Positions 36,278 through 44,209 of a DNA stretch of 64,000 nucleotides are shown piece by piece (positions within the stretch are counted from its first letter, which is position 1; each line of letters starts with the position of its first letter). Below the pieces are notes generated by a model. It was given only the letters and a program-made list of their open reading frames with translations. It made no database searches and was not told where the DNA came from. Made by a program: the position numbers and the translations under genes. Location of the stretch: contig DASVDF010000004.1 in assembly GCA_036381215.1 (NCBI GenBank), forward strand, positions 1 through 64,000. The letters run 5' to 3'. The stretch comes from IDS-8 sp036381215. Lineage in GTDB: Bacteria > Pseudomonadota > Gammaproteobacteria > Steroidobacterales > Woeseiaceae.

Positions 36278-37064
36278 GAGCGGCGGAATACACGCAACGG
36301 CCGTGGTGTCGGCCGGCGCCGTGATCGAGGACGGCGTGAGCATCGGCCCGTATGCCGTCATCGAGAGCGATGTATACGTGGGATCGGGCACCCGCATCGG
36401 TGCCCACGCGGTGATTCGCGGCCATGCCCGCATCGGCCGCGACAACGATATTGACGCACACGCCGTCATCGGCGGCAAGCCCCAGCACACGCGTTATGAC
36501 GGCTCGCCGACGTTTGTGGTGATCGGCGACGCGAACCTCATCCGCGAAGGCGTGACGATCCACCGTGCCTTCGAGCCCGGCGGCTCGACCCGTATCGGCT
36601 CCGGCTGCTTCCTGATGGCGTATGCCCACGTCGGACACGACTGCCGCGTGGGCGATCGGGTGACGCTCTCGAACAACGTCCTGCTCGGCGGCCACGTCGA
36701 GGTGGGCGACGGAGTCGTGATGGGCGGCGCCGCGGCGGCTCACCAGTTCATCCGCATCGGTGCGTACTGCATGGTGGCGGGCTACGTCCCGCTGAGAAAA
36801 GACGTGCTCCCGTTTGCGCTGCTCGGCGGCGAGCCGCCCCGGCACTACCGCCTGAATACCGTCGGCCTGCGCCGCAACGGCTTCGACCGGGAGCGTATTC
36901 GCGCGCTGCAAGCGGCCTTCCGCGCGCTGCGCGCCGGCGACCGCGGCCTCGCGGGGATCCCCGACACTGCGGATTTGAGCTACCTGCGCGAATGGCTGGC
37001 CTCCCGCTCGGCCTGCGGCCATTACGGCTTCGCCGAACCGCGCGTGCGGCGGCCTGCCCCGTAG
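36276..37064 (+). CDS. lpxA: Acyl-ACP:UDP-GlcNAc(3N) acyltransferase LpxA
   Basis: First enzyme of lipid A synthesis. At 262 residues it has the E. coli length, with left-handed beta-helix hexapeptide repeats (VSIGPYAVIESDVYVGSGTR onward), the catalytic His121 in YAHVGHDCRVG, AAAHQFIRIGAYCMVAGYV, and the C-terminal helix beginning GLRRNGFDRERIRAL. Gly169 aligns by eye with the E. coli Gly173 acyl-length ruler, suggesting a long acyl chain. The usual neighbours lpxD, fabZ and lpxB are absent, and gnnA/gnnB-like genes are close instead, so the acceptor may be UDP-GlcNAc3N. The TAG stop lies in a REP unit. Confidence 0.93.
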   Translation: MSGGIHATAVVSAGAVIEDGVSIGPYAVIESDVYVGSGTRIGAHAVIRGHARIGRDNDIDAHAVIGGKPQHTRYDGSPTFVVIGDANLIREGVTIHRAFEPGGSTRIGSGCFLMAYAHVGHDCRVGDRVTLSNNVLLGGHVEVGDGVVMGGAAAAHQFIRIGAYCMVAGYVPLRKDVLPFALLGGEPPRHYRLNTVGLRRNGFDRERIRALQAAFRALRAGDRGLAGIPDTADLSYLREWLASRSACGHYGFAEPRVRRPAP

Positions 37065-37155
37065 GGCCGCGCATCGCGCGCGACCAGACGCCAGGCCCGG
37101 ATCAACGTCGAACCGTGCTTGCCCGTCGTGGTCGCGCGCGATGCGCGCTCCTACG
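37061..37155. repeat. REP-like head-to-head pair between lpxA and mug
   Basis: Unit 1 at 37061-37085 (one base change, GTAGGGCC) and unit 2 at 37130-37155 in reverse orientation. The TAG of unit 1 ends lpxA and the TAG of unit 2 (37151-37153, minus strand) ends mug, so the pair exactly fills the gap between two convergent genes. Confidence 0.92.
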
Positions 37156-37699
37156 GGTCGTGCAGCGCAGCCCGCAGCTCGCCGAACAGCCGGATCAGCT
37201 CGGGCAGCTGGTAATTCGCGTTGAGGCCGCTGGGGTTGGGGAGCACCCACACCCCCGTCGCACCCAGCGCCTCCGGCTGCCGGCCGATGCCTGCGCGCCG
37301 CTGCCCGAACGCGGTGCGGAAAGCGCCGATACCCAGCACGGCGAGCCAGCGCGGCGCGTAACGCCGCAGCTTGCGTTCCAGCTCACGACGTCCGCGGACG
37401 AGCTCCTCGTCGCCGAGCTCGGCGGCAGCGGCGGTCGTGCGCGATACGAGATTGGTGATTCCGCAGCCCGCCTCCAGCAGCAGGCCCTCTTCCGCCGGAT
37501 GGAGCTGGCGCCCGGTGAACCCGGCGCCGTGCAGCGCGGGCCAGAAGCGGTTGCCGGGACGGGCGAAGTGATGTCCCGTCGCGCCGGAGTACAACCCAGG
37601 ATTGATGCCGCAGAACAGCACATCGAGGCCCGGCGCGATCACGTCCGGCACCTTCCGCCCGACGGCAGCGCTCAGCTCTTCTTTGGTCGGTCGTCGCAC
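37151..37699 (-). CDS. mug: Mismatch-specific DNA glycosylase Mug
   Basis: Removes uracil, ethenocytosine or thymine from G mismatches. The 182 residues carry the family's GINPG (31-35, active-site Asn33) in DVLFCGINPGLYSG and the NPSGLN motif (155-160), with HHFARPGNRFW binding DNA. The gene lies 28 bases behind alkB on the same strand, a small DNA-repair operon for alkylated or deaminated bases. Its stop codon is supplied by a REP unit. Confidence 0.95.
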   Translation of the reverse strand: MRRPTKEELSAAVGRKVPDVIAPGLDVLFCGINPGLYSGATGHHFARPGNRFWPALHGAGFTGRQLHPAEEGLLLEAGCGITNLVSRTTAAAAELGDEELVRGRRELERKLRRYAPRWLAVLGIGAFRTAFGQRRAGIGRQPEALGATGVWVLPNPSGLNANYQLPELIRLFGELRAALHDP

Positions 37700-37727
37700 C
37701 TGGTCGATGATAGCAACGCGTGCGGCG

Positions 37728-38345
37728 TCATCCCGGGGATATGCGGCGGAAGGTCAGGTTGACTCGCGGACCGCAGGGGCGGCTCTGCCGGGCAATGCCG
37801 TGCTTCCAGTGGCGCTGCGTCGCGCCGCGCATGACGAGCACGGTCCCCGATTCCAGCACGAGCCGGATCGGCGCGAGGTCCTTCCGCCGGCGGTGCTTCA
37901 GAGTGAACGTCCGGGTCGCGCCGAGGCTCAGCGAGGCGATGACGGGCTCGGAGCCGAGCTCCGGCTCGTCGTCGCTGTGCATGCCCATGGCGTCGCGATG
38001 GTCGCGATAGAAATTCAACAGCACGCTGTTGAACGGGCAACCCGCCGCGTCCTCGACCGCCCGGCGGATTCGCGCGAGCAGCTCCGTCCACGGCAGCGGC
38101 GCGAGATCCAGCCCCGAATACCGGTAACGAGCCTCCGCATCGCCGTACCAGGCAGTCAGTCGCGGCTGGCGATGCCGGCGGCCGAAGACCGTGATCTCCT
38201 CGCTGCGCCACGGCGTCTCGGCAATCAGCTGCCGCATAACCTCCTCGGGCCATGCGTGCAGCTCCAGCCGCGGCCGGCACCACACGTCAGCGTCAGGAAT
38301 CTCGATGCGCTGCAGGCATCCGGTGTCAGCGAACAGGTTGGACAT
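37728..38345 (-). CDS. alkB: AlkB-like 2-oxoglutarate/Fe(II) DNA dioxygenase
   Basis: Oxidatively demethylates 1-methyladenine and 3-methylcytosine. The 205-residue length and the sequence resemble the ALKBH2/3 branch more than E. coli AlkB. Iron ligands are His123 and Asp125 (MGMHSDDEPELG) and His182 (RHWKHGIA); 2-oxoglutarate arginines are Arg194 and Arg200 in RVNLTFRR. NFYRDHRDAMG precedes the HxD motif as usual. It is the first gene of a two-gene repair operon with mug. Confidence 0.95.
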   Translation of the reverse strand: MSNLFADTGCLQRIEIPDADVWCRPRLELHAWPEEVMRQLIAETPWRSEEITVFGRRHRQPRLTAWYGDAEARYRYSGLDLAPLPWTELLARIRRAVEDAAGCPFNSVLLNFYRDHRDAMGMHSDDEPELGSEPVIASLSLGATRTFTLKHRRRKDLAPIRLVLESGTVLVMRGATQRHWKHGIARQSRPCGPRVNLTFRRISPG

Positions 38346-38394
38346 GGGGCAGCTTCACGGCTTGCGGCCGCAAAAATGATCACAGCGGAGCGCT

Positions 38395-38994
38395 TCAGCG
38401 TCTCCTGCGCTCTCCGTTGCACACTGCGGCGAGCTGCGCGACGACGGGCGCGATCTCGCGCTTGTGCTCCCTGAGCTCGTCGATGGTGAGCCCCGACAGC
38501 TCGTACGGCAGCACCAGCCAGTCGGACGTTTCGTGCACGTAGAAATCCGGGACGCGGACGGTATCGGCAGTCGGCCGATACCATACGCAGGCGACGCGGA
38601 TGTCGTGCGGCAGGTTGCGGCGCGCCTTCTTCTTCAGGCGCTCGAGCACGGCGTTGACGCTCGACCCCGTGCTGTACACGTCATCGACGATCAGGAGCGA
38701 GTGCTCCGCGCACACGCGATGGATGATGTAATCGAGTCCGTGCACGCGGATCGAGTCCGCCCGTTGCACCATCTCCTGGTAATCCGGCTGCCCGGTGTAG
38801 GAGGTACGGACGGCGATGTGGTCCGTCTCTATGCCGAAATGCTCCAGCCCTTCCTGCACGGCGATGCCAACGGCGCTGCCGCCGCGCCACAGGCCGACCA
38901 GGAAATCCGGGCGGAAGCCCGATTCGCGCACCGCCACTGCCAACCGGAACGAATCCAGCAGCAGGTCGTCTGCCGCGACGAAAGTCTTCTTCAT
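38395..38994 (-). CDS. Phosphoribosyltransferase (hypoxanthine/xanthine PRT-like), copy 1
   Basis: A 199-residue type I PRTase with the PRPP-binding loop LLIVDDVYSTGSSV and the conserved LVGLWRGGSAVGIAV and DYIIHRVC segments. It probably works in purine salvage, though the base cannot be read from the sequence. It stands back-to-back with a paralogue of the same fold; the two share LLxDSFRLxVxVxESGF near the start. The ATG at 38994 opens MKKTFVAADDLLLDSF and is preferred to the longer frame. Confidence 0.88.
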   Translation of the reverse strand: MKKTFVAADDLLLDSFRLAVAVRESGFRPDFLVGLWRGGSAVGIAVQEGLEHFGIETDHIAVRTSYTGQPDYQEMVQRADSIRVHGLDYIIHRVCAEHSLLIVDDVYSTGSSVNAVLERLKKKARRNLPHDIRVACVWYRPTADTVRVPDFYVHETSDWLVLPYELSGLTIDELREHKREIAPVVAQLAAVCNGERRRR

Positions 38995-39079
38995 CAACGC
39001 CTCGGTGGGTCGCGCGTGCTGTACTATGAGCGCCATTATAACGAACGCGGCCGGTCCGGCCGCCGGACTGCGGACACTC

Positions 39080-39631
39080 ATGGAAAAGACCGTGCTCACG
39101 GCGAGGGAGCTTCTGGAAGACTCCTTCCGGCTCGGCGTGAAAGTCCTCGAAAGCGGCTTCGAGCCGACGTTGATCGTCGCGATCTGGCGCGGCGGCACAC
39201 CGGTCGGCATGGCGGTGCAGGAGATCCTCGCGTACTGCGGCGTCACGGCCGATCACATCGCGATTCGCACTTCTTCGTACGTCGGGGTCGACCAGCGCGG
39301 CGCCGTCGCCGTGCATGGCCTCGACTACATCATCGACAAGGTGTGCCACGACGACCGCCTGCTGATCGTCGATGACGTGTTCGACACCGGCAACACCATT
39401 GCGGCCGTGCTCGCCGAGATCCGGCGCCGCGCGCGCGGCAACACCCCCGAAGACATGCGCATCGCCGTTCCCTGGTACAAGCCGTCCCGCAACGAGACCG
39501 ACATCGTCCCGGACTACTATGTCCGCGAGACGGCCGAGTGGCTGGTGTTCCCGCACGAGCTGGATTCCCTCTCCGACGAGGAGCTGAAGACCCACCGGCC
39601 GGCCGTTTACGACCTCATTCGCAGCACGTGA
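39080..39631 (+). CDS. Phosphoribosyltransferase (hypoxanthine/xanthine PRT-like), copy 2
   Basis: A 183-residue paralogue of the divergent gene to its left, with the PRPP loop LLIVDDVFDTGNTI, LIVAIWRGGTPVGMAVQEIL and VHGLDYIIDKVC. Sequence differences after TSYTG versus TSSYVG and in the C-terminal third suggest different substrates or heteromer formation. The start at 39080 (MEKTVLTARELLEDSF) mirrors copy 1; an upstream ATG at 39026 would add 18 residues. The stop overlaps the LOG gene start, so the two are translationally coupled. Confidence 0.88.
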   Translation: MEKTVLTARELLEDSFRLGVKVLESGFEPTLIVAIWRGGTPVGMAVQEILAYCGVTADHIAIRTSSYVGVDQRGAVAVHGLDYIIDKVCHDDRLLIVDDVFDTGNTIAAVLAEIRRRARGNTPEDMRIAVPWYKPSRNETDIVPDYYVRETAEWLVFPHELDSLSDEELKTHRPAVYDLIRST

Positions 39632-40194
39632 AAGCGCTCTGCGTCTATTGCGGATCCAACCCGGGATTTCGCAACGTGTATGCCGAGGCCGCCGAGGCGC
39701 TCGGATGCGCCCTCGCGGAGCGCGGCATCGGGCTCGTCTACGGCGGCGCTGCCATGGGCCTCATGGGCCGGATCGCCGACGCCGTGCTCGACGCGGGCGG
39801 GGAAGTCCAGGGCGTCATCCCGCACGCGCTGATGCAGAAGGAAATCGCGCACACCGGCGTCACGCGACTGCACGTCGTCGACACGATGCACGAGCGCAAG
39901 GCGCTGATGGCGAAGCTGTCGGACGGGTTCGTGGCCATGCCGGGCGGTTTCGGAACGCTCGAGGAGATCATCGAGATCGTCACCTGGGCGCAGCTGCGCT
40001 TCCACGGGAAGCCGTGTGGACTCTTCAACGTCGACGGCTACTTCAACCACCTCGTCGCGTACCTGGAGCACGCCGAGCGGGAAGGCTTCTTGAAGCCGGA
40101 GCACCGGCGGATGCTCACGGTGGCGGACGATCCGCGTGCGCTGATCGAAGCCTACGAACGCTACACCGCTCCGGCCACGGAGAAGTGGCTGTAG
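39628..40194 (+). CDS. LOG-family nucleotide 5'-monophosphate phosphoribohydrolase
   Basis: Cleaves the N-glycosidic bond of AMP-like nucleotides, releasing the base and ribose 5-phosphate; plant homologues activate cytokinins. The 188-residue protein shows the N-terminal VYCGSNPG, GLVYGGAAMGLMG and the diagnostic PGGFGTLEEI with its catalytic residues, then EIVTWAQLRFHGKPCGLFN. The GTG start overlaps the stop of the phosphoribosyltransferase (GTGA), so one enzyme frees purine bases while the other reloads them onto PRPP. The TAG stop is within a REP unit. Confidence 0.93.
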   Translation: MKALCVYCGSNPGFRNVYAEAAEALGCALAERGIGLVYGGAAMGLMGRIADAVLDAGGEVQGVIPHALMQKEIAHTGVTRLHVVDTMHERKALMAKLSDGFVAMPGGFGTLEEIIEIVTWAQLRFHGKPCGLFNVDGYFNHLVAYLEHAEREGFLKPEHRRMLTVADDPRALIEAYERYTAPATEKWL

Positions 40195-40251
40195 GAGCGC
40201 GCATCGCGCGCGACCAGCGATCGTCGGTCGCGCGCGATGCGCGCTCCCACG
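40191..40251. repeat. REP-like head-to-head pair between LOG and DUF1232 genes
   Basis: Unit 1 at 40191-40215 (perfect family sequence, its TAG ends the LOG gene) and unit 2 at 40226-40251 in reverse orientation, separated by ten bases. It lies between convergent genes and could form a long stem. Confidence 0.92.
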
Positions 40252-40267
40252 GGTGCGAACGCAAGGG

Positions 40268-40840
40268 TTACCAGCGAAAACGCCAGGTCATCGTCGGGTC
40301 GCCGAGCCGCTTGCGGCGGTAACGGCGCATGCGCGCGTGCAATTGCGCGCGCTTGTCTTTGAGCCAGTCCTCGCGATTGATGTGCGGGTCCTGTCCCTGC
40401 TCGAGGCGCTTGCGCTCCTCGTTCGAGCGGAAGACGCAGAACTCTTCGTAGTGCTCGATCTCGTTCTTGAGCTCGCGCAGGATGAGCTCGACGTAAATGG
40501 CGTCGTCGAGGAAGCCGATGCCGGGGATGCTGTCCGGAATGAGGTCCTGCGGGTTCGTGAAATAGACGAGGGCGCCGCGGATCCGGGCTCGCTCCTCCTC
40601 GTTCAGCTTCCACTCGTCGTCCCGGACCATGTTGATCACGGTCTCGAGCTTGAATAGGCGGCTGGAAATGAAATCGGGGAGGTCCCCCCGCGCCCGCGCC
40701 TCGTCGATCATCTTCTGGGCGGCGGTCTCGATCTGCCCGGATTCCTGGCCGTCCTCCATCGCCATCTTGGCGCGGTCCACGATTTCCTGGAAATGCTCCA
40801 GGTCTTCGTCGCTGAGGGTGAAGGTGATGTCGAGCGCCAT
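40268..40840 (-). CDS. DUF1232 (YkvA-like) protein
   Basis: A 190-residue protein with the DUF1232 core YFTNPQDLIPDSIPGIGFLD, followed by DDAIYVELILRELKNEIEHY. The N-terminal half is charged and helical. The family is usually described as a small membrane-associated domain, although no strong transmembrane helix is visible here. Its function is unknown. It converges on the LOG gene across a REP pair. Confidence 0.85.
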   Translation of the reverse strand: MALDITFTLSDEDLEHFQEIVDRAKMAMEDGQESGQIETAAQKMIDEARARGDLPDFISSRLFKLETVINMVRDDEWKLNEEERARIRGALVYFTNPQDLIPDSIPGIGFLDDAIYVELILRELKNEIEHYEEFCVFRSNEERKRLEQGQDPHINREDWLKDKRAQLHARMRRYRRKRLGDPTMTWRFRW

Positions 40841-41012
40841 TTTTTCCAGGTCCTGTGTGTGCTTGCGGTTGCGGGCGAGCGAATCATTTTATATGGATCG
40901 GGGCGAATGGGCCATCGCTGCCGGACCCGCTGCATGACGCGGTGCGTGCGGGGCGGACGTGTGGGCGCGCCAGCGTGGCGGGCCCTGCCGGGGCGCGGTG
41001 ACGGCGGTGGAT

Positions 41013-41510
41013 TCAGCCGCTGTTGTACGGGTCGAAGCCGCCGCCGTCATCGCGCTTCGGCTTCGGTTTGCCAGCGGGCGACGGCCGCGCCGTGGGGGAC
41101 GGCCGCTCCGGTCGCAAGCGGCCCGTGTCCAGTCGCCGGCGCAGCACCTGCGTGCTGACGAGCGACAGCTCCTCGGCGCCGCTGCCCGCTGCCTCCGGAC
41201 CGGCGCGCGGCGGGCCCGCGGCAGGGCGCTCGCCGAGTGCCGCCGCGACTTCCTCTTCCGCCACGATCTGGAACAGTCCGGTCGTCGGGTCGCGCGCGAG
41301 CACGCCCTCGGCGTCGCCGGCGAGCGCGGCCTCGATCGCCGTGCGGCTCTCCTCGCTGCTTCCGGCGAGCAGCTGCTCGAGCTGCTCGGTCGACACGAGC
41401 TCGAGCTCGGCCGTTTCGATCTCGCCGGCCCAGACGCTCCGTCCGCGTTCGTCCGTCTTGATTTTGGCCGGTCGGCGGATACGGATCGTCGCCGTGTATT
41501 CGTCCGCCAT
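41013..41510 (-). CDS. Hypothetical protein
   Basis: A 165-residue protein not recognised as a named family. The N-terminal part (MADEYTATIRIRRPAKIKTD, GRSVWAGEIETAELELVSTE) looks like a folded beta-rich domain. The middle contains an Asp/Glu-rich helix (LLAGSSEESRTAIEAALAGD) and the last 60 residues are Pro/Arg/Lys-rich and probably disordered, ending GFDPYNSG. The ATG at 41510 gives this tidy start; an upstream ATG at 41585 would add a less protein-like leader. No signal or membrane helix is present, so it is probably cytosolic. Confidence 0.6.
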   Translation of the reverse strand: MADEYTATIRIRRPAKIKTDERGRSVWAGEIETAELELVSTEQLEQLLAGSSEESRTAIEAALAGDAEGVLARDPTTGLFQIVAEEEVAAALGERPAAGPPRAGPEAAGSGAEELSLVSTQVLRRRLDTGRLRPERPSPTARPSPAGKPKPKRDDGGGFDPYNSG

Positions 41511-41672
41511 GCTCGTCACCTGCGTCGCACGCTGCAGGCCGCCAATGTAGCGCGGCATGCGCCGGATCGCCATGAAGTCCGTCAAAAACCGGGCCTGCGC
41601 GCGGCTATCGATCGGCGTGACGGAGTGTTAGGCTGAAAGCACGCCGGCATGTGTACTGTCCAGGAGGACTCC

Positions 41673-42224
41673 ATGACCCAGTACCAGATCGGCGTGGTCG
41701 TCGGCAGCCTGCGCCGCGAATCCTTCAACCGCAAACTCGCGAACGGCGTCATCAGGCTCGGCCCGCCGGAATTCGCCTTCCGGGAACTCGAGATCGGCGA
41801 TCAGCCGCTCTACAACCAGGACACCGATCGCGATCAGCCCGAAGCGGTCAAGCGGCTGAAGAGCGAGATCCGCGAATGCCAGGGCATCCTGTTCGTCACC
41901 CCCGAGTACAACCGCTCGATGCCGGGTGTGCTGAAGAACGCGCTCGACAACGCCTCGCGGCCCTACGGCGACAGCGCGTGGGCCGGAAAGCCCTGCGGCA
42001 TCATGGGCGTTTCGTCCGGCCAGATCGGCACCGCGTGCGCCCAGCAGCATCTGCGCGATTCGCTGGCGTATCTCGACATGCCCGTGCTGGGGCAGCCGGA
42101 GGTCTACATCACGTTCAGCGACGAGCTCATCAACGCCGACGGCAGCATCGGCGCCGGGAGCCGCGACTTCCTGAAGGGCTGGATGGACCGGTTTGCGGCG
42201 TGGGTGAAGCTCCACGCGACCTGA
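41673..42224 (+). CDS. NADPH-dependent FMN reductase
   Basis: A 183-residue flavodoxin-fold quinone/azo/chromate-type reductase. It has the FMN phosphate loop VVVGSLRRESFNRKLA, ILFVTPEYNRSMPGVLKNAL and DNASRP, and GKPCGIMGVSSGQIGTA. A clear AGGAGG at 41662-41667 five bases before the ATG at 41673 sets the start; an ATG at 41649 upstream is rejected for lack of such a site. It converges on rnk. Confidence 0.93.
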   Translation: MTQYQIGVVVGSLRRESFNRKLANGVIRLGPPEFAFRELEIGDQPLYNQDTDRDQPEAVKRLKSEIRECQGILFVTPEYNRSMPGVLKNALDNASRPYGDSAWAGKPCGIMGVSSGQIGTACAQQHLRDSLAYLDMPVLGQPEVYITFSDELINADGSIGAGSRDFLKGWMDRFAAWVKLHAT

Positions 42225-42240
42225 CCGGGCGACGGGCTGC

Positions 42241-42300
42241 GCAGGCGCGCGCATTGCTCGCGACCTGCGAGGGTCCGTCGCGCGCGATGCGCGCTCCTAC
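42241..42300. repeat. REP-like pair between FMN reductase and rnk genes
   Basis: Unit 1 (42241-42264) is degenerate (GGCGCGCGCATTGCTCGCGA) and unit 2 (42275-42300) is a good reverse-oriented copy. The TAG on the minus strand of unit 2 (42297-42299) is the rnk stop. Confidence 0.85.
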
Positions 42301-42710
42301 CGGTGGTATTCCCCGGCGCGCTCCGGCTGGTACAGGATTTCGACGAGCTGCACTTTCAGCTTGCCGCCGCCCGGCCTCGGCCATTCGATCTCGTCGCCCT
42401 GCTTCAGGCCCAGCAGGGCGCTGCCGACCGGCGCCAGCACGGAAATGGTGCCCCCGCTCTCGTCCACGTCCTTCGGGTAGACGAGGCGCAGCGTGAACTC
42501 CTCGTCGGTCGAAGCCACGCGGAAGCGAATCGTGGAGTTCATCGTGACCACGTCCGGTGGAACGTCCTCCGGCGCGACGAGCTCGGCGCGCTCGAGCTCC
42601 GCCTCCAGCGCGTCCTTGCCCGGAAACGAGCCTCCCGGCAGCTTTTCCAGCAGCGCTTCCAGGCGCTCGGCGTCTCGTTCGGAAACGATGATTTGCGGTG
42701 TCTGGCTCAC
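42297..42710 (-). CDS. rnk: Nucleoside diphosphate kinase regulator (Rnk), GreA/GreB-like
   Basis: A 137-residue RNA-polymerase-binding protein. An N-terminal helical arm (IIVSERDAERLEALLEKLPG) precedes the GreA C-terminal-type domain VTMNSTIRFRVASTDEEFTL, SVLAPVGSALLGLKQGDEIE and a WPRPGGGKLKVQLVEILYQP end. The GTG start at 42710 is preceded by AGGAGAG at a good distance, so it is preferred to an upstream GTG at 42728. The stop codon comes from a REP unit. Confidence 0.92.
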   Translation of the reverse strand: MSQTPQIIVSERDAERLEALLEKLPGGSFPGKDALEAELERAELVAPEDVPPDVVTMNSTIRFRVASTDEEFTLRLVYPKDVDESGGTISVLAPVGSALLGLKQGDEIEWPRPGGGKLKVQLVEILYQPERAGEYHR

Positions 42711-42868
42711 GATGCCTCTCCTGGGCACAGTAAAAACAAGGACTTCGCGGGTCCTCCCGCTCAGTATGGCGGCGGCGGCCCGTTTTGCAAGGTGACGGGA
42801 GGCACCCGGACAGTGTTGCGTGGCGCTTTGTGGCAGTCTAACGCGCCTGAGGCAGGGGAGGAGTCCGC

Positions 42869-44209
42869 GTGACCCGCAACGGCCCCATCGACCGGATCAT
42901 CCGGGCGACGACGCGCATCGAGCCCGGAGAGCAGAAGGCGGTTCTGCTCTCCTTCCTGTTCGTGTTCCTGCTCATGGCGGCGTACTTCATCCTGCGCCCG
43001 GTGCGCAACGCCATGGCGAGCAACTGGGACGACACCGGGCTCAGCCTGCTGTGGACCGGTACTTTCGTTTTCAGCCTGCTCGCGGTCACCGTCTACGGCG
43101 GCATCATTCCGCGGGTCCGGTTCCGCTGGCTGGTGCCGGGCGTTTACGTCTTCTTCACGCTGTCGTTTTTCGCTTTCTACGCGGCCGCTACACAGATCGA
43201 CAGCCGCGAATGGCTCAACGCCGCGTTCTACGTCTGGGTCAGCGTGTTCAGCCTGTTCCACGTGTCGGTCTTCTGGAGCTTCATGGCCGACATCTACAAC
43301 CGCCACCAGGCACCGCGGCTCTTCGCGTTCATCGCCGCCGGCTCGAGCCTCGGCGCGATCACCGGCCCCGCGCTCACCATCGGGCTCGCGGAGGTCTTCG
43401 GCACCTACGAGATGCTGCTTGTGGCTGCCGTCATGCTGCTGCTGCCGCTGCCGATCATCGGCGTGCTGAACCGGTTGAAGGTCACCGAGCTCGGCAATGC
43501 CGACCTGCAGGCGGACCTGCGCCGCCAGGTAATGAGCCGCAACCCGTTTCGCGGCTTCACGCTGTTCTTCAGCGATTCGTTCCTGTTCGGCATCGGGCTG
43601 TTCATCTTCCTGTACGTCTCGATGGGCGCTTTCGTCTATTTCCTGCTCGCCGACCTGATGCGCCCGTTCGAAGAGGCGACCCGCAGCCAGATGTGGGCGC
43701 TGATCGACCTCACTGTGAACACGCTCTCGGTCGTCACGGCACTGTTCGTCACCGGCCGGATTGCGATGCGCCTCGGAATGGCGAAGACGCTCGCGCTCGT
43801 GCCGGCGGGCATCGCCGCGGGGTTCGTGATCGTCGCGGCGGCGCCGATCCTGGCCGTGGTCATCGGTCTTGAAATCGCCCGTCGGGCCGGCAACTATGCG
43901 ATTACGCGGCCCGGCCGGGAAATGCTGTTCACGATCGTCGACCGCGACCGGCGCTTCCGCGCCAAGCCCGTAATCGACATCGTCATCTACCGCGGCGGGG
44001 ACGCAGTATGGGCCTGGGCCTTCACCGGGCTCACCACGGGGCTGGGGCTCGGTTCCAGGGCCGTTGCCGCGGTCGGCGCCTGCATCGCGCTCGCGTGGGC
44101 CGCCGTCGCGGCGTTCCTCGGGCGACGCTACGATCGCGCCGGTCGCGAGCCCGCGCCCGCCGAGGCTGGAGAGAGGACTCTGCATGACGCAAAACGCGTG
44201 GATCTGTGA
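42869..44209 (+). CDS. MFS transporter related to ATP/ADP (NTT) carriers
   Basis: A 446-residue inner-membrane protein with about 12 hydrophobic helices. The beginning (EQKAVLLSFLFVFLLMAAYF then ILRPVRNAMAS) and VFWSFMADIYNRHQAPRLFA, FIAAGSSLGAITGP, resemble the Npt/AAA nucleotide transporter relatives that occur in free-living bacteria, where substrates are mostly unknown. The GTG start at 42869 has a GGGGAGGAG site upstream. The end overlaps the thiolase gene by 26 bases. Confidence 0.82.
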   Translation: MTRNGPIDRIIRATTRIEPGEQKAVLLSFLFVFLLMAAYFILRPVRNAMASNWDDTGLSLLWTGTFVFSLLAVTVYGGIIPRVRFRWLVPGVYVFFTLSFFAFYAAATQIDSREWLNAAFYVWVSVFSLFHVSVFWSFMADIYNRHQAPRLFAFIAAGSSLGAITGPALTIGLAEVFGTYEMLLVAAVMLLLPLPIIGVLNRLKVTELGNADLQADLRRQVMSRNPFRGFTLFFSDSFLFGIGLFIFLYVSMGAFVYFLLADLMRPFEEATRSQMWALIDLTVNTLSVVTALFVTGRIAMRLGMAKTLALVPAGIAAGFVIVAAAPILAVVIGLEIARRAGNYAITRPGREMLFTIVDRDRRFRAKPVIDIVIYRGGDAVWAWAFTGLTTGLGLGSRAVAAVGACIALAWAAVAAFLGRRYDRAGREPAPAEAGERTLHDAKRVDL

